Below, in pieces: positions 32,231 through 43,490 of a stretch of DNA of 64,000 bases. The DNA comes from Chaetoderma sp. LZ-2023a (lineage: Eukaryota > Mollusca > Caudofoveata > Chaetodermatida > Chaetodermatidae). Every line of letters starts with the position of its first letter. Position 1 is the stretch's first letter. The stretch is taken from contig CM067369.1 of assembly GCA_034401795.1 (NCBI GenBank), positions 188,068,742 to 188,132,741 on the forward strand. The letters run 5' to 3'. Both the position numbers and the translations under genes were made by a program. Under the pieces are notes generated by a model. That model saw only the letters and a list, made by a program, of their open reading frames with translations, did no database searches and was not told where the DNA came from.

Positions 32231-32390
32231 ACTGAAATCCATGATCTCACAGAGCTAGTTATAGACACAAACTGAATTCCATGATCTCACAAAGCTAGTT
32301 ATAGACACAAACTGAATTCCATGATCTCACAGAGCTAGTTATAGACACAAACTGAATTCCATGATCTCACAGAGCTAGTTATAGACACCA
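32231..32390 (+). repeat. Four exact-length 40-bp tandem units
   Basis: Units start at 32231, 32271, 32311 and 32351. Each reads ACTGAATTCCATGATCTCAC followed by AGAGCTAGTTATAGACACAA. There are only about three differences in total, so the expansion is recent. There are no spacers, so this is not a CRISPR array. Confidence 0.97.
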
Positions 32391-33357
32391 GATCTACTAA
32401 TCCAACTCATCTGGAAGCCAATATAATGCAAGATTTTACTTTTGTAGAAGCCATTATTATCTTGGATATGGCTAGCTGAGTAACCCCATATCTTGGATAA
32501 TGTAAACTATGGATTCTTTGACTCCAAAATCCTAGTCATAATATGGTACGGTGGTCGATTAGACGGGAGGGTGGGTTTATATGGGTGTTTAGCTCGTCAC
32601 ATTACCAACATGCGTACCGATCGTGATCTTCTAGCGAAGATAGATGAAATGGATGACACAATGCTGCATTCTATTAATGCATCGTTTACTGAACTTTATT
32701 AATTCTAGAGTTTACACATATAATTCCAAATTATAGTCAAGCGTCGCTTACCTATTCTAAACCTATCCTACTTAGCTACAATGGATTCCTAAGAGAGAAG
32801 TATTCTAATAAAATATAACAATGTTAAACTTACGTTCTACGTTCTTCTCTCTAAGTGACCAGCCGGCTAACTACATAGCTGGTAATCAATAATACACGCA
32901 CCACTCCCACCCGGCACACAGCCGCCTGCCCTAAATAATAATTATTGTTAAACCATTTCTGATTATTGATAATAACCTACACCTATATCCTAACCAGCAC
33001 CTAGCTGTGTAACCGACCAACCGACCGACGAACCACGAACAACTCAAATATATTATAGTGACGTCATATCGTCTGCCAAGTCATGTAAAATCAAGCGTGT
33101 ATTGGCATACGAATACTCAAATTAGTACAGTCTTAATTAAGCAATTAGTTGCGAAATAAGCGGACCATTAATTAATACAGGAACGTATATGTGGATTCAC
33201 AGTACTGTACATTTTGATAAAAGTTTTAATAAAGTTATATGAATAATTAATTTGCAGGTAAGCCATTAGTGTTTGAATTCATTCACAGAGTCCAGGTAAA
33301 GTGTTGATTAGTTGGCCTCTAAGTAATGTTCGTTATGTATACGTGGCCTGCCTTACG
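32391..33357. other. No gene; inverted match to the 29132-29693 insert
   Basis: ATCTTGGATATGGCTAGCTG (about 32458) and its neighbour are inverse to a motif at about 29450-29510. The 69-codon frame at 32493-32702 has no recognisable motif. Unexplained CCGACC-rich sequence lies near 33010-33035. Confidence 0.45.
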
Positions 33358-33469
33358 TCTTGAGCAAACTATATGTGGATCCAACTGTTGATTGCTATTC
33401 GATTGGCGTGTGCTCTTGTCCAAACTGTATGTAGATTCAAATGCTGATTGTTATTCGATGGACGTGTGC
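33358..33469 (+). repeat. 56-bp tandem duplication
   Basis: Units start at 33358 and 33414. The first reads TCTTGAGCAAACTATATGTG onward and the second TCTTGTCCAAACTGTATGTA onward. Both end in a GGCGTGTGC or GACGTGTGC block. Confidence 0.85.
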
Positions 33470-34705
33470 CGGTACATGTATAGTCATATCCTGCCCGTTC
33501 CCTAGCGTTTTGGCTTTTATCGTCGGCATGGGCGCGGTCCTTGTTTAGCTGAGACGCGTGCCTGTCCGCGTGTATGTTCGTCCGTCAGTTTGTGCGTGAG
33601 GCATGGACGCCTTGTGCCATAATAGCCACCATAATTTTCTTCCTAGCCAATCCTGGGCCAACATATAGCCAGTTTCATATTGTGATTACCATTTTGGATG
33701 GCACCTCGGATTTCTAAATGTCCTCAAATTGGCGTCATTCAGATCTGTAGTTAGAACACCTCGAACGTACAAAATCATTGAGCAGAAAACAACTAGGTAT
33801 CGCATTTGCAAGGTACATGCTTCTGCGACCAGACTATAACTGTCTAACTTCTGTAAGCTACCTGACAATAATTTTGATGGGCAATAAATCGGAACCAGCT
33901 GAAACTTTCAGTCAAATTGTTTTCAAAATATCCAGCGGGTCCAGAGTTAAACTACATAAAAAATATAGTCTGCAGAAATTTAGCAGGCAGACAGTTAACT
34001 GGCTTACCGCATAACATAAATAGGGCTGCATTGTATGCTTAAAATAGTGGTTCAATAGTGTGAGCAATAGTATTTAACTTCATTGCGTAAGATAAAATTG
34101 GTCGCGCTCCAAAACCACGTAATATTCAGCACTTCCTTACTAACTGTTCCCTATCACCGAGTACATTACAATAGCTGAGCCTATAAAGATACGTGCTTGT
34201 TAACAGTAACTCAATCGTGGATATAATTTTCCTGACATAATGGTCGTACCAATTTAGTCACCTTGTTTGGCTGTTAGGCCTAGAGGAGTATATAATTGCG
34301 CATATATATTCCCACGTGTTATGGACCTACTGTTGCAAAATTGACAACACATAAGAATAACATATTACCCATAATTTTCTAGGCGTGGTCGTTGACGAGA
34401 TAAACCTACCTACGTCACGGTGTTTATTAGTAAGGTCGCCCCCTCCCCCCACCCCAAAACCCATCTGTATTAAACAAAATTTGTGGTGTGTGTACCTTAA
34501 TAGCTTTTGTGGCTCAGTATTTGTGACAATCGGCTGAATTCGAATGATTAACCTAAACCTATTTTATTTTAACTCCTGCACAAGGGGATTACGCACAAGT
34601 TACAACTTTGAATTACCATGTCCTTAAATAATTATTATAAGCATCCAGTGTATTGCTAACAGTATAGATTGTCAACCAGTTTGTGCACGGTTAACATATA
34701 TGACA
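33470..34705. other. No gene; one P-core arm
   Basis: TTCAGTCAAATTGTTTTCAA at 33906 followed by AATATCCAGCGGGTCCAGAG matches the right arm of the copy at 51030-51110. The rest is unrecognised. Confidence 0.45.
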
Positions 34706-34707
34706 CA

Positions 34708-34710
<3 letters not shown>

Positions 34711-34753
<43 letters not shown>

Positions 34754-34851
34754 TGGTGCTCAATTTTTCGCCTTCTCTCTTCGCCGCTCTTCCTGCCTTC
34801 CTCGCCCTCCCCCTTGACCCCTCTCTCTCTCTCTCAACCCCTCACCCATCC

Positions 34852-34889
<38 letters not shown>

Positions 34890-34945
34890 CTCCCTCCCCT
34901 CCCTCTCTCTCTCTCTCTCACCCTCTCACCCTCTCACCCTCTCGC
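34711..34945. repeat. (GA)n ... (CT)n complementary microsatellite pair
   Basis: (GA)n at 34711-34746 is followed about 70-100 bp later by (CT)n tracts to 34945. The two are reverse complements and could pair. Serine/leucine- and arginine/glutamate-repeat frames across it are repeat products. Confidence 0.93.
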
Positions 34946-35818
34946 TGTCTGCTTTCACCTTCGATTAAGCTTTATCTGCCTGCCAATATAGATCTAACTA
35001 ACGATCTCTCTTCACATAGCATCTAACTGGCTCTAGAAAGTACGTCGATACTTGCGCGTCTGCCAACAATCGTCGCACACTCTGCGTACGAAGCGCATTA
35101 CATGCTCTCTCCTCTATTGGAATATCGATTGGGGAAAAAGCTCCCATGCAGTGACAGGTTGGATTATTTAACCATATAGGGAATAGGGTAAACGCGTGTC
35201 CTGTATGGGCAATTGAAGTTGTAGGAGACACCGCTTGAATGGGCAATAGAAGGTGTGTGTGTAAGCTTTGTCGGTATTTACGGAAAATGTATCGAGAATA
35301 CGTTAACTGGATTAGTATTTGTGCCGTCAACTACTTAGGAATAGCCCGGTATAATCGCTACGTTTTCGGTATTTATACTCTCTCCCTTGTCAGAGAAACC
35401 GTTACTCCGCCGTTGTACTCGAGCCATAGAGGTGAAGAAATCGAAACTTATAAATAGATTGCGATTGCATAGTTGTACTTCCCATAATGGCACAGAACTC
35501 TGAGTGATAGCGGATAACGTCTATTAGTCCTCGTTGGGATATAAAGTGTAATTTGTATTCAGTGATATATGTGTTCGGTATAGTCATGTTTTAGTGGACG
35601 AAGGTGGTTCTGGTTCTAGTATCATAGATAGATCTAAGCCTGGCCCTATCAGTGTGGAGTGTTTCTCCTATGTTGTACCACCCCCACCACCCCCGAGAGT
35701 TTAAACCATGGTGCACCACGACTTTCATTGGTAAAAGAAGCCATGGTAAGTCGTTGCCGATAACCCTGTAGAATTTGCATACTAAATACGACAAAATCTT
35801 TTTCACGTAAAGACTATG
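34946..35818. other. No recognised feature
   Basis: Short frames (up to about 110 codons on the minus strand, 34998-35330) carry no motif I can name. Confidence 0.45.
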
Positions 35819-35920
35819 CTGTTAGATATATTGAAACTAATTTGGCTGGGATCTGTTGCTGCCGTAGGCAGCATCAGCTCCCAGTCAAATTAGTTTTGAA
35901 ATCTTCAACATCTTACCGGT
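35819..35920. repeat. Solo P1 palindrome, near perfect
   Basis: TGTTAGATATATTGAAACTA and GGCTGGGATCTGTTGCTGCC pair with GGCAGCATCAGCTCCCAGTC and AATTAGTTTTGAAATCTTCA around GTA. M ends are absent on both sides. Confidence 0.85.
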
Positions 35921-36342
35921 GATTTGTTTTATAATTGAGGCAGTGGAATTTCAGCGGCTAAACGGTGATGCAATTATCTTAAAAGTCTTGTGCAGATATA
36001 CTTTCCGGTAGATTCTGACGCGATATTCGTACATGAAATAGATAAAAATGGCAGATTCCTAACATCCGTCAAATGACTTCCTTTAAATATATACCTCAAA
36101 ATCAATCTTAAGATTTATCATGATATACGGTGCATATGTACTAAGATTAGAATACCACGTGTTTGAAAGAGTATCTGCCTCGAAGCACATCGATTTCGTG
36201 AGTCAGAAAGATATTTTCTATGATTAGAGCCTTGGTATTAAATTGAATTCCAACTGCAATGTGGTGCTGTACTGATGAATTAAGACACACCTGTCATAGT
36301 AATAATTTTCAGACGCGTTTCTTTCTTTATGCCACACGTTAA

Positions 36343-36400
36343 TGGAGGATTTCAGTTTATCCATCACTCATATGACGTCATAAACAACTACCCTTCTTGT
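36343..36400 (+). mobile_element. Family M A-end fragment
   Basis: TGGAGGATTTCAGTTTATCC and ATCACTCATATGACGTCATA are the terminal repeat and first CRE site. Then the sequence switches to the left end of a family Q element (CTTGTGTCAACC). Confidence 0.75.
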
Positions 36401-36655
36401 GCCAACTTGTGTCAACCTAACCAATTAATGCTCAAGTTGGTAAAAAACGACTTCTGCAGTGATCTTGAGAAATGACAATTTGCAGGCTAAGAGAAGAATA
36501 TTTTTGTAATTTTACCACTAGAATGACTGGCTCGGTAACCGAGCCAGTCATTCCAGTAGTAAAGTTTAAAAAAATACTCTTCTTGGTCTGCAATTGGACA
36601 CTGGCTAAGCAGAAATTTTAATTTTCTTGACCATTACGCTTTTGATAAATGTCCA
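36401..36655. mobile_element. Family Q hairpin element
   Basis: The outer arms are GACAATTTGCAGGCTAAGAG and TTCTTGGTCTGCAATTGGAC. The inner core is perfect: AGAATGACTGGCTCGGTAAC into CGAGCCAGTCATTCCAGTAG, centred near 36541. Confidence 0.85.
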
Positions 36656-36892
36656 TTTGAAGGATAACAGAAATCTATTTTTTGTGTGCAAATTTTCGTT
36701 ATAGATTTACAAAATTACTCTTTTTAGCTACAAAAATCAAAATTTCCTTGAGAAGTATTGGCAATTAAATGGTTACTGGGAATAAATATTATTTTGAATG
36801 CTTTAATGCGCTGTTGACACTAAAGTGGTTACGAGATAATGTGTGATGTCATGCAGGTACACAGATATCACATTCTCTATCATATAATAACT

Positions 36893-36983
36893 ATTCTGTT
36901 GATTTTTTTAAAATTAATTTGACCAGACAATTAAAGCAGCAACAACTATCAGTCATACTAGATTCAAAATAGTCAATGGCGTA
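36893..36983. repeat. Solo P1 palindrome, diverged
   Basis: CTGTTGATTTTTTTAAAATT and TTGACCAGACAATTAAAGCA pair weakly with GCAACAACTATCAGTCATAC and GATTCAAAATAGTCAATGG. Confidence 0.6.
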
Positions 36984-37009
36984 CCTTGATGGTGCTTTTT
37001 ACATCACTC

Positions 37010-38230
37010 TTTAAACAACAAACAGAGGAGGGAACCCAAGATTCTTCTTTTTCTCCACTTCTCAGTTGTTCGATTTGGGGAACCGTCATCAGTCATTTCT
37101 GTCGTGTCGGATAGGTAGATGTGAGAGAACTCTGTTTTGGAATCATTAATGAAGAGGTGTGCAGCCTTGAGCTGTTCTGCAGCTATTGGAAGTAGTGCAT
37201 CAAGAGGTCATTTTCCCTTGTCGATAAGTCAATATCGTCTGCATATTCCATCTCTATTGGCATACCTATCATTGAGATTGGAGGGTTTGGTCTTGTACAT
37301 TGTTTTCGAACAGATGATAGCGCTATGGCGAAGGAACAAGTGAAAAGCACTGGTGATAGACCGTCACCTTGAGGTGATCATCTTACTGTTTTATACGGCG
37401 CAGAACACGTTGATTTGACGCGAACGTTTAGTTTTGTGCTTGCCAATAAGAGTCTCACCAGGCGTAGTTCATCATCATCATCGCAGCCAGTGATCTCGTG
37501 ATGGTATCAAATGCCCATCTTGTAGAAGACCCAATGCTTTAATAATACTACTGATGTTAACATTCGCTGTGCCCAGACTATGTCAGTGCAGATACGTCCT
37601 CTCTTAACGCCACTCTGCCAGCCTCCATTAAACTTGTCAATCTTATCCCTGGTACGCGATAATGTCACATTTGATAAGTTTCCGATGCTGTTCAAAATCT
37701 CTATCGATCTCAGATTGAAAAAGAGGTCTGGGTGGTTGGTTGCGTAGGCCTTGTGAGTGAGATGAGTGTACCTTCTCCAACAGCATCGATAGGGATGTGC
37801 TGTTCAAAGGCAGAGTTGATGACGTGTCGATTTGTGTCGAGATGGTGTTATCTGAGTAATTAAGGAATTCTTTGTTAATGCCGTCTGGCAAACATGTACG
37901 GATATTCGTTAGAGATGTTAAATCTAATTTCTGCTTCCGTTATTGTTATTTGCGGGGGTCATGGCCGGCCTTCATACGTGGTTAGAGATTTGTTTTCTGA
38001 TCTTTGACCCATTCATTGTGGTCAGAACCGATGAAGCGATGAAGCGGCCATCAGAGTTATGTACAGTAGGTGGTTGTTCTGGAGTGCTGATTCCTAATGC
38101 ATTGCTTGCTCTGAACATTTTAGACACTCGTCGGTGGACTCTATCTCGTTTACCAGGTCATCTGCGCAACACAGAGCAATGCAGCTCCTTAATCGTTTTA
38201 CAGGTAATTAATACCATTCATTTATCATAG
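37010..38230 (-). mobile_element. LINE C: decayed non-LTR retrotransposon with QGDGLSP and YADD
   Basis: On the minus strand the blocks run in RT order. GISTPEQPPTVHNSDGRFIA (about 38030-38100) matches the linker of LINE A. A GEGTLI and LRSIEILNSIGNLSNVTLSR region (about 37660-37790) follows, then DKIDKFNGGWQSGVKRGRIC (about 37580-37640) and PQGDGLSPVLFT (about 37338-37375). EMEYADDIDL (about 37218-37247) is the catalytic motif. SKTEFSHIYLS and RILGSLL (about 37015-37140) close it. Several frame changes and stops break it. It ends at a P1 palindrome and has no C-terminal CHRK block. With LINE B the two overlap across YADD, confirming one family. Confidence 0.8.
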
Positions 38231-39146
38231 TCGATTCCTTTGATCATGGTAGCAGATGCCATGCAGAAAACGTTGCCGTTGTGAGGTGGAGTTGTGTTTA
38301 AGATAGCACAGCCGTATTAAAAATGGCAAATAGATTCATGATTTGTAGCTGTCAAATTAAGACAGTTTTAACTTTTCTTTACCTAAACGTGACTAATCTT
38401 GGAGCATGTTTTCCCACATTCTATGTTTTTGCTAAGGAGAAATATGGTCCATTTCCAGGTCTCACTTGTAAGCTACGCTGAGTTAATGCTTGATATACTG
38501 GCACGGCAGATGCTCAAGATTACATATATAGTCTATCCTTTGATTCAGCTAATTAATGTCACATGTCTGCGAGGAAATGTCAATGATCGAACACTTGTGG
38601 TGTTGCTGTACACCGTTGCTATCTATAGTACTCAGCAATATAGCTTTCAGCAACAACAGTATTCTTCGCTCAATAACATAACCTGGAATACGACCGCGAA
38701 TTATCGGGTTTTTAATATTTTTATTATGAGTAATTCGCCATCTAGCCTCGGAGCAAACGCATATGTCATCCATCTCCTATGCTTCCCACAATTCGAACAT
38801 TTATTGTATTGTGTTGATCACGTGTGTTTACGTTCCCAATAACAATCTCTGATAATTGTGTAAACTAACATTTCCCGCGTTGGACGTGATATTATTGAAT
38901 ACCTAATACAAAGCTCAATTATGTATTAATTTTTCGCAAAGGAATAAATAGATCAATCGTATTTATAGTGTGACGTTTCGGGTGGAAACATTGAATTAAA
39001 GGATATTCCATCGCTCGTGCGCGCACGTGTTTGCACAACTGAACATATATAGATAGTACCATTTCCAGTTACGATTGCCAAACACATGCTCGCGCGGTTG
39101 ATAAGAATTGCCATTTATCCACCACAGATTCAGATATATTAGTATT
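38231..39146. other. No recognised feature
   Basis: A 147-codon plus-strand frame (38399-38842) has no motif, coiled coil or repeat relation I can name. I leave it uncalled. Confidence 0.45.
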
Positions 39147-39240
39147 CTGTTGAATATTTTGGAACTAATTAGACAGGGAGCGGGTGCTGCCTATGGCAGC
39201 ACCAGTTCCCAGTCGAATCAGTTTCAAAATGTTCAACATT
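39147..39240. repeat. Solo P1 palindrome
   Basis: CTGTTGAATATTTTGGAACT and GGGAGCGGGTGCTGCCTATG pair with GCAGCACCAGTTCCCAGTCG and CAGTTTCAAAATGTTCAACA. A G-rich tract (39297-39327) follows 55 bp later. Confidence 0.85.
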
Positions 39241-39549
39241 TTTTTGTAATATAGTCAGTCGCCTTGAAACAGGGACATTGGCATGGTCGCAGTTAAAGGG
39301 GGAGGGGGGCGGGGTGGGGGCGGGTAATGTAAGAACGCTAATAATACTAATCAGGTGACACGAACGACCCCTGGTTACTGGTCACTTATTGCCATTTAAC
39401 ACACCATGCTCATAGGGCTGTATAACTGTGGCGTGACCCAAAACAACCCGCAATAGGATTTTGTTTAACTTGGTGCTTATTTCATCGACACCACTTGAAC
39501 ATAATGCAGACTAAAAGTATACTTAAATATATTTGGGGGATACGCTTCA

Positions 39550-39690
39550 AACGTGCATATTCACAGCAGAATGCGTGAAAATAAATAATATTGTTAACAT
39601 TGTTTAATTTAGAGGGTTAAATTGTGGGCCTAGATGTAATGAAACGAAATCAATCTTAACGAATTATTAGCAATTGTCATTATTGAAAAA
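39550..39690. mobile_element. Family R half element
   Basis: AACGTGCATATTCACAGCAG, TTAGAGGGTTAAATTGTGGG and AATGAAACGAAATCAATCTT form the left third of R. The palindrome itself is missing. Confidence 0.7.
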
Positions 39691-40255
39691 AAAAATTTCA
39701 GCAGAACGTCTGTACATAAACATCCAATCATGACACGTGATGTATCTAGACACATGTCTTGGGCGGTATAGTTGTATAAACTATGTGTATAAAATTATGT
39801 GAAATATGTAAATTAACGCACGCCGCCAGTAACAAAAATGTTTTATTGAATGTCTGTACACCTAGCCTGTGTAAATACCAGTAGTCCACAAAGTCCCAGG
39901 TGTAAAATGGCAATGGCCAATGGTAATCATTGTGGCCCAGCTCAGGTGAGTTAGTAGGTTAAGCACAACACAATCCTTTTCACTCGCCAACTATCTATAC
40001 GCAATCAAGGTCATGCTTCCTTCATGTGTATCTATAGTCGTGATATAACATGGGGCTGCCTTGCAGACCTGAATTTGGAAGTGTGATGCTATCATACGAT
40101 GGTGTCAAACTTTGGGCCTCAACATATTTGGAATTTTTCACAAACTGGTCGCGGGAACACTTGTATCACAGGTAGTTAAGTCGCTCTTTTTCCGTTGTGC
40201 TGAATGAACAGGAATAGACAGCAAGTTGCATGAATTGGACAATGTTTGGGTTTGT
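39691..40255. other. No recognised feature
   Basis: No repeat or motif seen. A G/T-rich tract starts at its right edge (40257-40312). Confidence 0.45.
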
Positions 40256-40600
40256 TGTGGGTTTTTTGGGTTTTTTTGGGTGGTGGGGGGGGGGGGGTGG
40301 TGGTGGGGATGGTCTTCTACAGGGGAAGTGGTTTGTCGATACCATTCACACCCGATATCGTATCTCTGGCATGAACAGGCACATACTAATAATATTGGAG
40401 CACAGCCACGCCCAAGATGTTCTTGCTTATTTTATGTACCCACACACCATTTCTTTGCATTAATTTTTGGCTCCGATAAAAATATGACTTTCAATTGCAT
40501 GTCTGGGATTGTCTGCATGGCGACAACATCAATAGGTCTGTATCATCACTAACAATCACTGCTTTAGTGTCTTTTCGGAGTCCATTGCCTTCTGGTCAAT

Positions 40601-40868
40601 GGACCTTTCCAGTTTTAGCTATGCAACCCACACCTCGTTCCTGTTGGTATCGATCGATTCCTGAAGTCCGTTACTATCAATTTCCAGAAAACTATACAGG
40701 TAAGCTGTTGACTATTTTGAAATTATTCGACAGTCAAATTAGTTTCAAAATATTCAACAGCTTAAATGTGTGGTTTTTTGAAAATTGATAGTCAGGGTGT
40801 TCAGAGATCGGTCGATCCCAACACGTTGGTGGAGCTTAGCTAGAGATGGGCGGGGCATAACTAAAACC
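40601..40868. mobile_element. Family M derivative with two B ends (foldback form)
   Basis: The left half is a minus-strand B end: GGACCTTTCCAGTTTTAGCT, then GATCGATTCCTGAAG and ACTATACAGGTAAGCTGTTG. The right half is the same B sequence in plus orientation: CAACAGCTTAAATGTGTGG, GTTCAGAGATCGGTCGATCC, TGGTGGAGCTTAGCTAGAGA, GGGCGGGGCATAACTAAAAC. The CRE-bearing A end is entirely absent. The centre keeps only part of the palindrome (GAAATTATTCGACAGTCAAA). The result is a 268-bp imperfect palindrome. Confidence 0.85.
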
Positions 40869-41324
40869 CATTACCATAAGCATAATATAATTCAAGATTT
40901 CTCATTTATTTTGACAATAATTTTTCTCTTTAAAGGATCCAGCCGAAAGTACTTTTTACAATTGAAAGCTTTCGAAACCAGAGTCATAGAAAGCGTATAT
41001 TTAGACGCATAGACACTATTCTATAGTGTTCTAGCTATCATACAAGCGGATATATAAATGTTCGCGTATTTAGACACCATATTGGCGGCTATCTTGAGTT
41101 TGTTTAATTCACCCATTGTTTAGCGCACACATTAATTCCGCTGGAGAAGGAAACCCTGTGTGTATAGTCACTTGCCATGATTGGATTGTTAGATAGATAC
41201 TATAGTGAGTTATTTGCGGAAATGAATTTTCAATAATGCTGCTAGCTAATTAGCATATTAAGCACGTTTAACCATTTGATAATTAAATTTTGTAAAAAAA
41301 AAAATCATAATATTTACTTATTGC
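40869..41324. other. No recognised feature
   Basis: No motif or repeat seen. Confidence 0.45.
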
Positions 41325-41460
41325 ATATGCATTTGCAGGCCCAGTGAAGACTATTTTCGAAAATTTACCGCTGGAATGGCTGTCTCGGTTACCGAGCCAG
41401 TCATTCCAGCGGTAAAGTTTCAAAATTATTCTTCACTTCGCCCCGAAAATGGACATTCCT
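41325..41460. mobile_element. Family Q hairpin element
   Basis: GCATTTGCAGGCCCAGTGAA and TACCGCTGGAATGGCTGTCT pair with GGTTACCGAGCCAGTCATTC, CAGCGGTAAAGTTTC and CGCCCCGAAAATGGACATT. One core base pair is mismatched (GGCTGTCTC against GAGCCAGTC). Confidence 0.8.
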
Positions 41461-41560
41461 CCCGAGGGTTTTGGCCGGCTTTGTAGTGTAAGGGTTTAAG
41501 CATATCCACCTAATACATTTAAAGTTACACTTAACAATATTTAGTGAACTTCCTTGAAAT

Positions 41561-41627
41561 GCATCTGCAAAATATAGTATAAGCTACGTTTGCTGAAATT
41601 GGAGCTTATACTATATTTTGCAGATGC
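41561..41627. repeat. Perfect 24-bp stem, 19-nt loop hairpin
   Basis: The arm at 41561-41584 begins GCATCTGCAAAATATAGTAT. The arm at 41604-41627 is its exact reverse complement. The loop is TACGTTTGCTGAAATTGGA. It belongs to none of the other families here. Confidence 0.95.
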
Positions 41628-41787
41628 TTTCCAACGAATTGATAAAGAAACGAGAATGTGAGACACAAACCTTTGAGTAAAACGTAAATCGTAACACATT
41701 ATGCAGTTCAATACCGCGTGTTACCCGTGCTAATAAGGAATGATGTGGGAAAACACAGGCGACGTTACTATTTTAATTAACATCAAT

Positions 41788-42130
41788 GGACTTTTCCGTG
41801 TTATCCATCCATCATATGACGTCATAATAAACTACGTGACGTGTCAGATGACGTCATAATCATGACGTCATGAATGACTCGATTTAGTCCATCTTAGCGC
41901 TTAATAGTCCGACACGTTGTACGAATTTTAGGTCTTTGCTGTTTAATAAACATGCTGTTGAATATTTTGAAACTAATTTGACTGAGTTCAAAATATTCAA
42001 CAGCATACCTGTATCGTTTTCTGGAAATGGATAGTCAGGGAGTTCAGTGATCGCTCGATCCCGACACAAGAGAGGTGTGAGTGGAGCGTAGTTAGAGATG
42101 GGCGTGGCAGAGCTAAAACTGGAAAGGTCC
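41788..42130 (+). mobile_element. Family M MITE, apex deleted
   Basis: All parts of A and B ends are present (GGACTTTTCCGTGTTATCC and CTGGAAAGGTCC). CRE sites are perfect at about 41816, 41850 and 41866. The palindrome is cut from TTGACTGAG directly to TTCAAAATATTCAACAGC, losing the apex. Confidence 0.9.
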
Positions 42131-42608
42131 ATTGTCGGCTTAATATACTAATGTATCTTTGACACAGGTAAAAATAATCACAGTTTATGATCACACATAT
42201 CAACAAAATTACATATATACATATCAACAAAGATATTATCAATCAGTCAGAACAGGTGTGAAAGCGTAATGCTTTATGTGTGCAAAGGTGAAACAAATAG
42301 GAGATATATGGATTCGCGCGCAGACTCATCCTTGAAACGCATACGACTAAATATAACAGTGCGATTTGGGAATATATGTTTATTCGAGCGCAATATAATA
42401 AGTGCATGTTCTCTTGGTGGTTTGTGTGGACAGGAGTATTGCCTGTATTTGTAAGTATTTCTATTGGATAAATGTGTGTTCGATAGTTTTCGTGTGATCT
42501 GTTATATAATATAAGTCATACCTCCTCTGAATAAGGAATATGAGATTTATTGGATTACTTATCAATGTTAGATGAATTATGACGACCACGAGTGCTCGGA
42601 AACGGTGA

Positions 42609-42609
42609 G

Positions 42610-42642
<33 letters not shown>

Positions 42643-42726
42643 CCCCGCCACCGCCAACACCTCCACCACCACCGCTACCACCACCACCACCACCACCACC
42701 ACCACCACCACTCATCATCATCATCC
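42609..42726 (+). repeat. (ATC)n-(ACC)n trinucleotide array
   Basis: ATC units run to about 42640. Mixed CCA, CCG and ACC units then run to about 42715, and a short ATC block to 42726. Poly-His and poly-Thr frames are repeat products. Confidence 0.93.
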
Positions 42727-42867
42727 TCATGCCTATCGTTGTAGAATGTACTTTACTATTGGAAGTTATAACTGTTACATAACAAAATATCTTAGTTTCG
42801 CAGCTAGGCAACACAGGTGTAGTAATACATCGCTTTCGACGCGCGTCACTATCCTGCTCATGTAGGT

Positions 42868-42942
42868 TAGCGGGCAGATACCGGAGCAATACCGGGCAGA
42901 TACGACCAGGTATTGGTCCAGTAATCTGCGTTATCACGACAG
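42868..42942. mobile_element. Family S short palindrome element
   Basis: GGTTAGCGGGCAGATACCGG at the left and AGGTATTGGTCCAGTAATCT at the right. The arms are partly decayed. Confidence 0.6.
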
Positions 42943-42999
42943 GGCGTCAATCTCCAACGTGATACTACAGTACACCTAATAAATAAGTTTAAACGTTTT

Positions 43000-43084
43000 C
43001 ATAATCAAAGGATAAACATGTTATTTAGTACAATTTTGAATACAATATCAGAAACGCTCCATTGAATTTTTTTTTAAACATAAT
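43000..43084. mobile_element. Family P2 left half, split by an M insertion
   Basis: GGATAAACATGTTATTTAGT, TTTTGAATACAATATCAGAA and CATTGAATTTTTTTTTAAAC match the P2 left flank and arm. The arm continues after the M copy as TGGATTGGAAGCCATTACTG (43464-43483). Confidence 0.7.
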
Positions 43085-43461
43085 TGACTTTTCCAAGTTT
43101 ATCCATCTATCATATGACGTCAATATCAACTAAGTGACGTGTATGCTGACGTCATAATCATGCCGTCATGAATGATTCGAAATAGTCCGTCTTTAACGCT
43201 TAATAGTTGAGACACGTTGTACGAATTGTATATCTTTGCTATTGAATAAACATGCTGTTGAATATTTTGAGACTAATTTGACTAGGCGCTGTTGCAGCCA
43301 TATGCAGCAACAGCACCAAGTCGAATTAGTTTCAAAATATTTAATAGCTTACCTGCATAGTTTTCTGGAAATTGATAGTCAGGGAGTTCGGAGATCGATC
43401 CCAACACGGACGAGGTGTGGGTGGAGTTTAGATAGAGATGGGCGGAGCATAGCTAAGGTCC
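43085..43461 (+). mobile_element. Family M MITE inserted in P2
   Basis: A full-length copy whose B terminus has lost the AAACTGGAA block (CATAGCTAAGGTCC). The apex reads CGCTGTTGCAGCCATATGCA. It sits between ATAATT and AATGG of P2, consistent with an ATT duplication with one later change. Confidence 0.85.
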
Positions 43462-43490
43462 AATGGATTGGAAGCCATTACTGACCTAGG

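Noticed and set aside
32231-32390. Regular 40-bp repeats considered as a CRISPR array
   Set aside because: The repeats are contiguous, with no spacers, in eukaryotic DNA.
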